Shown piece by piece: positions 1 through 5,885 of a stretch of DNA of 6,067 nt. The stretch's first letter is position 1. Every line of letters starts with the position of its first letter. Below the pieces are notes generated by a model. The model had not been told where the DNA came from and made no database searches. It saw only the letters and a list, made by a program, of their open reading frames with translations. This stretch comes from an uncultured Clostridia bacterium (lineage in GTDB: Bacteria; Bacillota; Clostridia; Christensenellales; UBA3700). The stretch is from positions 1 through 6,067 of the forward strand of contig CAMWPK010000094.1 in assembly GCA_947176115.1 (NCBI GenBank), read 5' to 3'. Position numbers and translations under genes: made by a program.

Positions 1-207
1 ACACTGCTTGGTATCTCTATGCTTGTCAGACTGCTACAGCCTGAGAATGCAGAAATGCCTATGCTTGTCACACTGCTTGGTATCTCTATGCTTGTCAAAC
101 TACTACAGCCATAGAATGCCCTATCGCCTATGCTGGTCACACTGCTTGGTATCTCTATACTTGTCAGACTGCTACAGCCATAGAATGCAGAATCGTCTAT
201 GATTTTT
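1..207 (-). repeat. 69-bp tandem repeat encoding 23-residue BspA leucine-rich repeats
   Basis: Three copies of a 69-bp unit begin at 1, 70 and 139 (ACACTGCTTGGTATCTCTAT in plus orientation). The array continues beyond the left edge. 69 bp equals 23 codons, so every copy keeps the minus-strand frame. The half of the unit encoding SLTSIEIPSSV is nearly invariant, while the part encoding the end of one repeat and the start of the next varies. A more diverged unit (EFEIPSGVKIIDDSAFYGC) marks the N-terminal border of the array at about 180-231. Confidence 0.95.
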
Positions 208-1814
208 ACTCCGCTAGGAATTTCAAATTCTGTTATAAGGGTTTTATCTCCGCCACATATAATTCCCATGCTATATGCAGTTAACCTTTCTAATGGCAAC
301 ACTTCGTATATTTTGGTGAATTTATTATTATATCTATCAAACCATTGTAGTTCTTGTTTTCCCGTATTAGTAAACACATAATCTTTAACAGCTAATCCCT
401 TATAAAAACTTTTGTCACTATACTCTACCTTGTAGTAGAAATCATTTCCACTAAACGCACGAATTGCTTTGTCTGCAGTATAGATTGCTTTGTCTGCAGT
501 ATATGTATCTATAATGATAATGTCATAACTTTTAACTACTTTTTTATATTCCTTGCTATCGCACTTCTCGGCGTCAAATAATACTGACGACACCTTTTTA
601 TTGCTGTCAAACTCAACGCGGATATATTGATACGTCATTTGACGTAGTTGCTCTTCAAGTTTTGTTTCTTTATCTTCTCCAAAGTCCTCGTCGTCCCAAT
701 CGATATCGTCAAAGTCGTCGTCACTTGACGCAAAAGCCGTAAGTCCTCTTTCATTGCCGTTGAGTTTGTCTAGCTGTCGCAATACTTTGAGATAATTGTC
801 GCTGTAATACTCGTAACTATACTCATTCTTATTAAAAGGCTCGCCGAGTATCTTTATTACTTGCTCTTGAGAATCGCCTATATTTATCTTGTCTACCTTG
901 CCTACACGGAAGATATTGGTTGCCCACGATACGCTAGGCACGATTACCGCTATCAATATAGCTACAGTAACTACGGGTATTACTATCGCCATTATTTGCT
1001 TCTTAGTGAGTTTCTTTCGCTCTTTCTTCTCTCTTATCTTAGCTACTTGCTCCTCGCTAAGTCCCGTATCTTCCCACTTAAAGAGCTTAAGTTCATAGAA
1101 TATTCTTGCCCCTAGGAATAGTAAGCCGAATACGCCCATTACTATTGCCATAGCAAAGCCGGAACCTAGCTTAGCGTCCATGAGCTCTTCGGAATTTGTT
1201 TGTTGCGATACAACTGCGCCCAGTATGATAAGAACAAGGGATATTGCTCCGTCTATTCCCCAAAATACAAACTTCTTCTTGCCTATCGTATTGCTATACG
1301 GCTTTTTGAAAGCAAAGAATAGTTGTACTCCGCCGTATACCAACGCAATTAACGATACCACCAAAAGCATTACACTTGCATTAACGGCTTGGCTAGGTAC
1401 GTCTACTTCTTTTCCGCTAATAGCTTGAAAGCCCGTGCATAGATTGTTGACTTCGCCTAAGAAGTTTTCCGTCAGTATCGGCGCGGTAAGACACAGTAGC
1501 GACACTATGCCGACAAATAACATTCCGCCCGCCAAAAGCCACCTGTATATTTTTGCAAGAACACTTAAGAATTTGTTAGGCTTAACATATCCACTGCTTG
1601 GAGTAATATCACTCTCCTCTGCTTTTTGCATAGGCTCCAGATAGTTGTATCCGCAATTTATACAGAACTTGCCGTCCCCCATTCTTTCCGCTCCGCACTG
1701 CGGACATTGCGTCAGCTCTTGCTCTTGATTTTGTTGAGTTTCGCTTTGTTCCATAGTTCCGCACTCGGGACAAAACTTGCCGTCAAATTCTTTGCCACAA
1801 TTCTTACAAATCAT
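1..1814 (-). CDS. Zinc-ribbon, multi-pass membrane protein with extracellular BspA-type leucine-rich repeats (3' end outside window)
   Basis: The frame is open from ATG at 1814-1812 to the left edge, giving 604 whole codons, with GGGAG six bases upstream of the start. In order it shows: two zinc ribbons (C3/C6/C15/C18 and C37/C40/C51/C54); hydrophobic segments at about 92-112, 148-168, 187-203, 217-236 and 274-293; a stretch at 305-327 with the INIGDSQEQVIKILGEP pattern typical of SmpA/BamE-like domains; a very acidic run at 365-381; and from about 525 repeats of the type LTSIEIPSSVTSIGDRAFYGCSS, the classic BspA (LRR_5) unit of 23 residues. There is no signal peptide. If the ribbons are cytosolic, five membrane passes put the repeats outside the cell, as expected for BspA-type adhesion or surface-binding proteins. 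Domain identities are from motif recognition. The ligand and the overall role are unknown. The protein is truncated only by the window edge. Confidence 0.9.
   Translation of the reverse strand, partial: MICKNCGKEFDGKFCPECGTMEQSETQQNQEQELTQCPQCGAERMGDGKFCINCGYNYLEPMQKAEESDITPSSGYVKPNKFLSVLAKIYRWLLAGGMLFVGIVSLLCLTAPILTENFLGEVNNLCTGFQAISGKEVDVPSQAVNASVMLLVVSLIALVYGGVQLFFAFKKPYSNTIGKKKFVFWGIDGAISLVLIILGAVVSQQTNSEELMDAKLGSGFAMAIVMGVFGLLFLGARIFYELKLFKWEDTGLSEEQVAKIREKKERKKLTKKQIMAIVIPVVTVAILIAVIVPSVSWATNIFRVGKVDKINIGDSQEQVIKILGEPFNKNEYSYEYYSDNYLKVLRQLDKLNGNERGLTAFASSDDDFDDIDWDDEDFGEDKETKLEEQLRQMTYQYIRVEFDSNKKVSSVLFDAEKCDSKEYKKVVKSYDIIIIDTYTADKAIYTADKAIRAFSGNDFYYKVEYSDKSFYKGLAVKDYVFTNTGKQELQWFDRYNNKFTKIYEVLPLERLTAYSMGIICGGDKTLITEFEIPSGVKIIDDSAFYGCSSLTSIEIPSSVTSIGDRAFYGCSSLTSIEIPSSVTSIGISAFSGCSSLTSIEIPSS
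462..503 (-). repeat. 21-bp tandem duplication (YTADKAI twice)
   Basis: Two adjacent 21-bp copies encode YTADKAI at residues 438-444 and 445-451 of the leucine-rich-repeat protein. They differ only in the third base of the last codon (ATC versus ATT). The duplication is in frame, and its near identity suggests it is recent. Confidence 0.9.
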
Positions 1815-1853
1815 ATTCCACTCCCATCTTATACTTTTCGACAAAATTCCAAA

Positions 1854-1867
1854 AAAAGTATACTTTT
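1854..1867. promoter_or_regulatory. 14-bp palindromic operator candidate, copy 1
   Basis: AAAAGTATACTTTT is a perfect dyad. It lies 14 bp upstream of the -35 of the promoter at 1882-1910 and about 40 bp upstream of the divergent surface-protein start. A half-site TATACTTTTCG lies at 1830-1840. An identical dyad is centred 95 bp to the right. The cognate regulator is unknown. Confidence 0.55.
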
Positions 1868-1881
1868 ACTGAATGGATAAA

Positions 1882-1910
1882 TTGACAAAAAAGAATATGC
1901 GATTTATAAT
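1882..1910 (+). promoter_or_regulatory. Perfect consensus sigma-A-type promoter (TTGACA-17-TATAAT)
   Basis: TTGACA at 1882-1887 and TATAAT at 1905-1910 are separated by exactly 17 bp. Transcription would begin near 1917 and run rightward, giving either a 380-nt leader for the dehydrogenase operon or a separate non-coding transcript. No ORF of useful size follows directly. Palindromes on both sides suggest it is repressible. Confidence 0.7.
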
Positions 1911-1948
1911 TAAAAATAGAAAAACCTATACTTTCGCAATGTTTTAAG

Positions 1949-1962
1949 AAAAGTATACTTTT
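1949..1962. promoter_or_regulatory. 14-bp palindromic operator candidate, copy 2
   Basis: This is an exact second copy of AAAAGTATACTTTT, about 32 bp past the predicted start point of the 1882-1910 promoter. It is preceded by a half-site TATACTTTCG at 1927-1936, mirroring the layout of copy 1. The dyad is followed by only two further T residues and no GC stem, so it does not look like an intrinsic terminator. Confidence 0.55.
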
Positions 1963-2018
1963 TTAGAAGAAATATAAAATTTTTGTAGATTTTAGAAAAT
2001 TTATTAATATTTAATAGG

Positions 2019-2122
2019 TTGAGATTTCTCCACTACGGTCGTAAGGAGCGAAGCGACGGCATAGCGAGCAAGCAGATGCGTCTTGTGCGAGCGTCAATGA
2101 CGAAATGTTAGTCGCAATGACA
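2019..2122. repeat. Intergenic dispersed-type repeat (REP/MITE-like)
   Basis: This GC-richer island in very AT-rich DNA reads on the minus strand as TGTCATTGCGA..., CGCTTCGCTCC..., GTGGAGAAATCTCAACC. That wording is characteristic of small non-coding repeats scattered in intergenic spaces of many bacteria. Short dyads are present inside, including CGTCA-A-TGACG at 2092-2102. No ORF or tRNA/rRNA signature is seen. The repeat status is from pattern recognition, since no second copy lies in this window. Boundaries are approximate. Confidence 0.6.
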
Positions 2123-2130
2123 TAATAATA

Positions 2131-2178
2131 TTATATATTGATATTATATTAATTATTATATATAGATAATTATATTAA
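2131..2178. repeat. AT-only imperfect tandem repeat upstream of operon promoter
   Basis: Two near-identical copies of about 23 bp (TTATATATTGATATTATATT at 2131 and its variant TTATATATAGATAATTATAT at 2156) are 25 bp apart. They are almost pure A/T and end about 33 bp before the -35 at 2211. They could act as bent DNA or an UP-like element, which is inference only. Confidence 0.5.
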
Positions 2179-2210
2179 AAAATTCCGTATTAAAAATTTC
2201 TAAAAAGTTA

Positions 2211-2240
2211 TTTACATTATATAAAATTATATGCTATACT
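2211..2240 (+). promoter_or_regulatory. Operon promoter, TTTACA-18-TATACT with extended -10
   Basis: TTTACA (2211-2216) and TATACT (2235-2240) are 18 bp apart. TGC immediately precedes the -10, giving the TGn extended -10 element. The expected start point near 2247 leaves a leader of about 52 nt before the ATG at 2299, with GGAGG at 2284-2288. It is the best candidate for the main promoter of the two dehydrogenase genes. Confidence 0.7.
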
Positions 2241-2298
2241 TGAATATGGTATAAACTGAATACTACAAAAACACATAGATTTTGGAGGATAATTAACA

Positions 2299-3930
2299 AT
2301 GTCAGAGAAAAAAACAGTTCTCGTAACCGGCGCATCCGGCTCAATGGGAAGCCAAGTATTGAAATGCGTAATGGATACGGGAAAATTTAATTGCGTGATT
2401 CTTTTGAGAAAAAAGAGATCTAACGAAAAATTGAGAGAGGCTCTTTTGAAAAAGTACGCAAAAATAAAGGCGAAAATAAAGACTTCAGGCGAATTAACGG
2501 TTTTGTTTGGAGATCTTTCAAATAAAGCAGACTGCGAAAAGGTCGTAGCAATGAGCGATTACGTACTTCACTGCGCAGCCGTAATACCGCCTATCTCCGA
2601 CCATAATCCGGTAGGCGCTGAAAAGACCAACTATTATGGCGCTAAGAACCTTATTGACGCTATCAAGGAAAGCCCAAGAGCAAACGAAATCAAGTACGTA
2701 CACGTGGGCACGGTAGCTGAATACGGCAACCGCACTTGGCAACACCCATGGGGACGCGTAGGCGATCCGCTTGTACCGAGCGTATATGACTTCTATGCAA
2801 TCACCAAGCTCAAAGCAGAGAGATATTTGCTTGAGGCTGAACTCCCCAACTGGGTCGTATTAAGACAATCGGGCGTATTGCACGACAATCTTTTCAAAAA
2901 CAATATGAGCGACGGACTTATGTTCCACACCTGCTGGAACGTGCCTATCGAGTGGGCTACCGCAAGAGATAGCGGTCTTGCTCTCCAACACTTGGTTGAG
3001 TATGACAACGACGGCACTCTCCCCGCTGAATTTTGGCAAAAGATATATAATATCGGTAACGGCGAAACTTGCCGTGTGACCGGATACGAAACTATGGACG
3101 CAGGTTTTGCTCTCATGGGCGCTAGACCTGAGCAGTTCTTCAAGCCTAACTGGGCTGCCGCTAGGAACTTCCACTGCTTCTGGTATTATGATTCTGACAA
3201 ACTTGACGAGTATCTCCACTTCCGTACGGAAACGTGGGAATCTTTCTGGAAGAATATGGCAAAACTCAACAGGCACTTTAAGTTTGGCGCGCTTTTGCCA
3301 AAGAGCTTCTTGAGCAAAGTTACCGTTCAAAAACTTTTCAAAAACTCCAACTCGCCTATGTTCTGGTACAACAACCATATCGACGGACGTATTACGGCAT
3401 TCTACGGTTCTAGACAAAAATTCGAAGAAATCGGCACAGATTGGTCTAAATATCAACTTTTCTGCAAAAATCAAATTAAGGACGAGCAAGGCAATCTCGT
3501 AGATTATCAAGAAAGAAGAGATATTAAGAACGCTAAGAAGTATCTCCTCAGCCACGGCTATGACGAGAGCAAAGACGACAGCGAACTCGATATCGAAGAT
3601 ATGAAGCAAGCCGCTGAATTCAGAGGCGGAAGCGTCGTAAGTGAAACTATGGAAAAGGGTGACCTTTATAAGAAGATTACTTGGAAATGCCACAACGGAC
3701 ACGAATTCACGTCTTCTCCATACACCATAATCAAAGCCGGTCACTGGTGTCCAGAGTGCTGTACTCCTGCGCCTTGGAATTTTGACGAATTGTCAAAGCA
3801 CATTCCGTTCTTTGCGCAAGTATGGTATGACACACATGACGAAAGCGAGAACAACTTCTTCCCTGCCGATTGCTATATGGATATAATCGAGAAAGAAAGA
3901 GAACTTAAGAATAAGAAGAAGAAAAAATAA
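2299..3930 (+). CDS. Extended SDR (NAD-dependent epimerase/dehydratase family) with C-terminal zinc ribbon
   Basis: The protein has 543 residues; GGAGG lies 10 bases before the ATG. The N-terminal Rossmann motif is G11-ASG-SMG17 (GxxGxxG). A GDLS motif follows the variable basic helix region, then HCAAVIPP after beta-4, and the catalytic triad T138, Y166, K170 (VGTVAEYG and YAITK). This marks an extended short-chain dehydrogenase/reductase, a family that oxidises, reduces, epimerises or dehydrates sugars, steroids and other substrates with NAD(P). The SDR core appears to end near residue 320, so the roughly 220-residue tail is extra. The tail holds a zinc ribbon with C464-x3-H468-x15-C484-x2-C487 in the context WKCHNGHEF and WCPEC, and ends in KKKKK. 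Such ribbons are known mostly from proteins handling nucleic acids, so its use here is unclear. It is cytosolic, with no signal peptide or membrane segment. It forms an operon with the next SDR gene 26 bp downstream. The substrate is unknown. Confidence 0.9.
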   Translation: MSEKKTVLVTGASGSMGSQVLKCVMDTGKFNCVILLRKKRSNEKLREALLKKYAKIKAKIKTSGELTVLFGDLSNKADCEKVVAMSDYVLHCAAVIPPISDHNPVGAEKTNYYGAKNLIDAIKESPRANEIKYVHVGTVAEYGNRTWQHPWGRVGDPLVPSVYDFYAITKLKAERYLLEAELPNWVVLRQSGVLHDNLFKNNMSDGLMFHTCWNVPIEWATARDSGLALQHLVEYDNDGTLPAEFWQKIYNIGNGETCRVTGYETMDAGFALMGARPEQFFKPNWAAARNFHCFWYYDSDKLDEYLHFRTETWESFWKNMAKLNRHFKFGALLPKSFLSKVTVQKLFKNSNSPMFWYNNHIDGRITAFYGSRQKFEEIGTDWSKYQLFCKNQIKDEQGNLVDYQERRDIKNAKKYLLSHGYDESKDDSELDIEDMKQAAEFRGGSVVSETMEKGDLYKKITWKCHNGHEFTSSPYTIIKAGHWCPECCTPAPWNFDELSKHIPFFAQVWYDTHDESENNFFPADCYMDIIEKERELKNKKKKK

Positions 3931-3956
3931 AAACATTTTTTAGAGGTATATAAAAT

Positions 3957-5159
3957 ATGGAAAACTATCAAAAGGGTCCATCAACCCAAAAACATGAATT
4001 CAAAAACGTATTCATTTGCGGTGGTACAGGCTTTTTGGGCTTCTACTCTGCAAAGGAGTTTTTAAGACAAGGAGCTAAAGTCGGCGTACTCGCTCTTCCA
4101 AACGAACTCACACTTTCCGCTGATTGGTGGCCAAGTGAAATCGACGTACATTACGGCAGACTCTTCAACCTAAGACCAGGCGACGAGTCCCCCACAGTAA
4201 CCAAGGAAGAACTCAAAGAAATGTTCACAGGTTATGACACTTTGGTTTATGCAGTAGGTCCGGACGACAGAATGCACACTCCTAAGGGCGTAAGCGGTTA
4301 CGATTTCTTCCACACCTATCTTGTTGATAAGGTTATCCCTGTATTCGAAGCTGCTAAGGAAGCAGGCGTTAAGAAGGCTGTTCTTCTCAATTCCTACTTT
4401 GCATACTTTGATAGAAGATGGCCTGAAAGTCATCTCGCAGACAGACACCCATATATCAAGGTAAGAGTTGAGCAAGGCGATGCTCTTATCAAAGTCGGCG
4501 AAGGCGTTGCTAACGGCGGTATGGACGTAGTCGTACTTGAATTGCCTTATATCTTTGGTAGCATGCCCGGTCGTACTCCACTTTGGAAAGAAGTTTTCCT
4601 TGACAGATTTGCAGGTATGCCCGCTATCTTCTTCCCGAAGGGCGGTACCAATATGATTCACGTAAACGGTATTGCTGAATCGGTAGTTGCGGCTTCTTAC
4701 TATGCGCAACACGGCGACAGATTGCCTATTGGTAACAAGGACTGGAAGTTCAAGGATATGATCAATCTTATCATGGAAACTATCGGTTGCAAAAAAAGAT
4801 ACTGTGGCGTAAGCGCAGGAATTGCGGCAATGGGCGTAAAGATGACTGTAGTCAAGAAATTGAAGAAAGAAGGACAAGACAGCGGTCTTAATTACAACTA
4901 CTTGATGCAAGATATCCAATCCAAAGACCTCTTCTATGAAGACGACGTAAATAAAGTCCAAGAGTACTTGCACTATGACGAACTCGGTTATGACGGTGGC
5001 GGTACAATCGAAGACGGTATTATCACAACTGCTAAGGCTTGCTACCCTCACAGATTTGACGAGAACGGCAAACTTATCGAGAAATGGCAAGGCGTAAACC
5101 CTGTAAGAAACGAAACCGCTGACAACAACGTATTCGTAAACAAGGGCAAAAAGAAATAA
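3957..5159 (+). CDS. Extended SDR (NAD-dependent epimerase/dehydratase family), atypical active site
   Basis: The protein has 400 residues, and AGAGG at 3942-3946 supports the ATG at 3957. After a 15-residue polar N-terminal extension comes a Rossmann motif G22-GTG-FLG28. A YAVGPDDR segment follows beta-4. The probable active-site region is LNSYFAYFD (S146) with Y166 in HPYIKVR. The canonical YxxxK would place Lys at 170, but the residue there is Arg, and the nearest Lys is 168. The protein may therefore be a catalytic variant or a cofactor-binding partner of its neighbour. The C-terminal part (about residues 250-370) is the substrate-binding side and matches nothing I recognise. The protein ends in a short lysine-rich tail (NKGKKK), like the upstream gene product. 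It is cytosolic, second in a two-gene operon, and followed within 30 bp by an intrinsic terminator. The substrate and the direction of reaction are unknown. Confidence 0.9.
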   Translation: MENYQKGPSTQKHEFKNVFICGGTGFLGFYSAKEFLRQGAKVGVLALPNELTLSADWWPSEIDVHYGRLFNLRPGDESPTVTKEELKEMFTGYDTLVYAVGPDDRMHTPKGVSGYDFFHTYLVDKVIPVFEAAKEAGVKKAVLLNSYFAYFDRRWPESHLADRHPYIKVRVEQGDALIKVGEGVANGGMDVVVLELPYIFGSMPGRTPLWKEVFLDRFAGMPAIFFPKGGTNMIHVNGIAESVVAASYYAQHGDRLPIGNKDWKFKDMINLIMETIGCKKRYCGVSAGIAAMGVKMTVVKKLKKEGQDSGLNYNYLMQDIQSKDLFYEDDVNKVQEYLHYDELGYDGGGTIEDGIITTAKACYPHRFDENGKLIEKWQGVNPVRNETADNNVFVNKGKKK

Positions 5160-5186
5160 GCTAATTGTATTGAATATGAAATATGG

Positions 5187-5222
5187 AAACCTCACACCCA
5201 TTGGGCGTGAGGTTTTTATTTT
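5187..5222 (+). terminator. Intrinsic terminator of the SDR operon
   Basis: A 13-bp stem with one A-C mismatch (AAACCTCACACCC at 5187-5199 pairing with GGGCGTGAGGTTT at 5203-5215) has an ATT loop and is followed by TTTATTTT. It begins 27 bp past the stop codon. The opposite strand lacks a T-run after the stem, so it works rightward only. Confidence 0.92.
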
Positions 5223-5256
5223 GAGAGTTTTCGTGGTCGGTATATATTTAGTATAC

Positions 5257-5383
5257 GTAGGCTTATAAGTGTAATTTGCATTTAGTACTAATATATTTTT
5301 TAGCGATTCTCTATCTAATGTCGCAAGTCGGTTGAACCAAAAACTATAAATGTACGTAAATTGCAAATCACACTTACGCCTAC
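5257..5383. repeat. 32-bp imperfect inverted repeat with 63-nt spacer
   Basis: The left arm (5257-5288, beginning GTAGGC and ending GTAC) matches the reverse complement of the right arm (5352-5383) over most of its length, including TAAGTGT and ATTTGCA blocks, with small indels. The spacer contains GGTTGAACC. The element lies between the operon terminator and the 3' end of the leftward small gene. It could be a miniature inverted-repeat element or a large hairpin in a transcript. No transposase or clear target duplication is visible. The rest of 5223-5462 holds a 12-bp palindrome CTTACTAGTAAG (5391-5402) and no gene I can support. Confidence 0.65.
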
Positions 5384-5462
5384 CACCCGCCTTACTAGTA
5401 AGCGTTAGAATTTGTTTTATCACTTGAGCGAAATCGAGAAGTCTTCCCTTTTGCCTCATACC

Positions 5463-5765
5463 TTAAATATCCCCCACCTCTTCGTCTGCTTCTACTCCCA
5501 ACATTTCCATAGCTACTTGCGCACCGAATATGAACGCCTTGCGAAACATCTCTTGAAGTTCTAAATAATGATAAGTCCCAAGCGCCATATCATGCTTGCG
5601 AAATAAGTCCATTATCTCTTCGTTGTCACGAAACTTCTCAATCAATGCGTCTTCGCACTCAATAACCTTGTCATAGTCTTTTGCAAATTTTTTTGTATTT
5701 AAGTAAAGTCCATCTCTTTCCTTGTCAATATCAAGAAATATTTGCAGTATTTGTGATTTGAACAT
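5463..5765 (-). CDS. Small hypothetical protein, DUF6809-like
   Basis: This is a complete 100-residue protein. GAGGAG (complement of 5772-5777) lies six bases before the ATG, and a perfect promoter lies just upstream. The sequence is acidic and looks all-helical: a charged, Tyr/Asp-rich N-terminal half, then a segment at about 63-90 (TYHYLELQEMFRKAFIFGAQVAMEMLG) ending in an amphipathic helix. The size and the closing F-x-FGA-x-x-x-x-EML pattern resemble DUF6809, a family of small Clostridia proteins of unknown function. That assignment is tentative and from memory of the pattern. It has no signal peptide or membrane segment. It is divergent from an XRE repressor gene whose operators overlap this gene's promoter, so it is probably that repressor's target. 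The function is unknown. Confidence 0.85.
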   Translation of the reverse strand: MFKSQILQIFLDIDKERDGLYLNTKKFAKDYDKVIECEDALIEKFRDNEEIMDLFRKHDMALGTYHYLELQEMFRKAFIFGAQVAMEMLGVEADEEVGDI

Positions 5766-5794
5766 TTTTTGCTCCTCAATCTACGTTTTTATCC

Positions 5795-5823
5795 ATTATA
5801 TCTTCCCAAATGTGAAATGTCAA
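5795..5823 (-). promoter_or_regulatory. Perfect consensus promoter of the small gene (TTGACA-17-TATAAT)
   Basis: Read on the minus strand, TTGACA (5823-5818) and TATAAT (5800-5795) are separated by exactly 17 bp. The start point would be near 5788, leaving a short leader of about 22 nt with GAGGAG before the ATG. An operator fills almost the whole spacer, so bound repressor should exclude RNA polymerase. Confidence 0.9.
5803..5816. promoter_or_regulatory. Operator 1 for the XRE regulator
   Basis: TTCCCA-AA-TGTGAA is a 14-bp dyad with one mismatched arm position. It lies wholly between the -35 and -10 of the leftward promoter. It is one of three related sites with 29-bp centre-to-centre spacing. 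Confidence 0.8.
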
Positions 5824-5831
5824 GTATTTTC

Positions 5832-5845
5832 TTCACAATTGGGAA
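5832..5845. promoter_or_regulatory. Operator 2 for the XRE regulator
   Basis: TTCACA-AT-TGGGAA is the middle site, eight bases upstream of the leftward -35. Its arms are those of operator 1 in opposite orientation. Its centre is 29 bp from each neighbouring site. Confidence 0.8.
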
Positions 5846-5860
5846 GTTATTGCAAAAGTT

Positions 5861-5874
5861 TTCACATTTGTGAA
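5861..5874. promoter_or_regulatory. Operator 3 for the XRE regulator
   Basis: TTCACA-TT-TGTGAA has perfect six-base arms, making it the most symmetric of the three. It ends 11 bases before the XRE start codon, so it probably overlaps that gene's own promoter and allows autoregulation. Confidence 0.8.
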
Positions 5875-5885
5875 ATAATAATGTT

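Larger units (their letters stand above)
1815..2298. other. 484-bp divergent intergenic region, no gene seen
   Basis: The region separates the leftward surface-protein gene from the rightward dehydrogenase operon. Only tiny ORFs occur (for example six codons from 2105), none with a ribosome binding site. It contains two 14-bp palindromes, a consensus plus-strand promoter, a GC-richer dispersed-type repeat, an AT-rich direct repeat and the operon promoter. No convincing minus-strand promoter was found: TTGTCA (1888-1883) and TATACT (1862-1857) are 20 bp apart, which is poor spacing. Confidence 0.75.

Noticed and set aside
1..207. CRISPR array
   Set aside because: The 69-bp periodicity is an in-frame coding tandem repeat with no unique spacers.
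8..1880. Several plus-strand open frames of 60-84 codons
   Set aside because: They are shadows of the uninterrupted minus-strand surface-protein gene or its leader; their Ser/Leu/Tyr-rich translations are reverse-complement artefacts.
2860..3744. 294-codon minus-strand open frame
   Set aside because: It lies entirely opposite the first SDR gene and shows no family motif; it is a codon-bias shadow.
5320..5345. GGTTGAACC as part of a tRNA T-arm
   Set aside because: No acceptor stem, anticodon arm or CCA context could be assembled around it.
5391..5402. CTTACTAGTAAG palindrome as a terminator for the leftward small gene
   Set aside because: The stem is only six base pairs, AT-rich, without loop or T-run on the minus strand.
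4170..5459. 429-codon minus-strand open frame
   Set aside because: Most of it is antisense to the second SDR gene, which has clear family motifs, an RBS and a terminator. The first hundred or so codons lie over the inverted repeat and terminator, and no ribosome binding site was seen.
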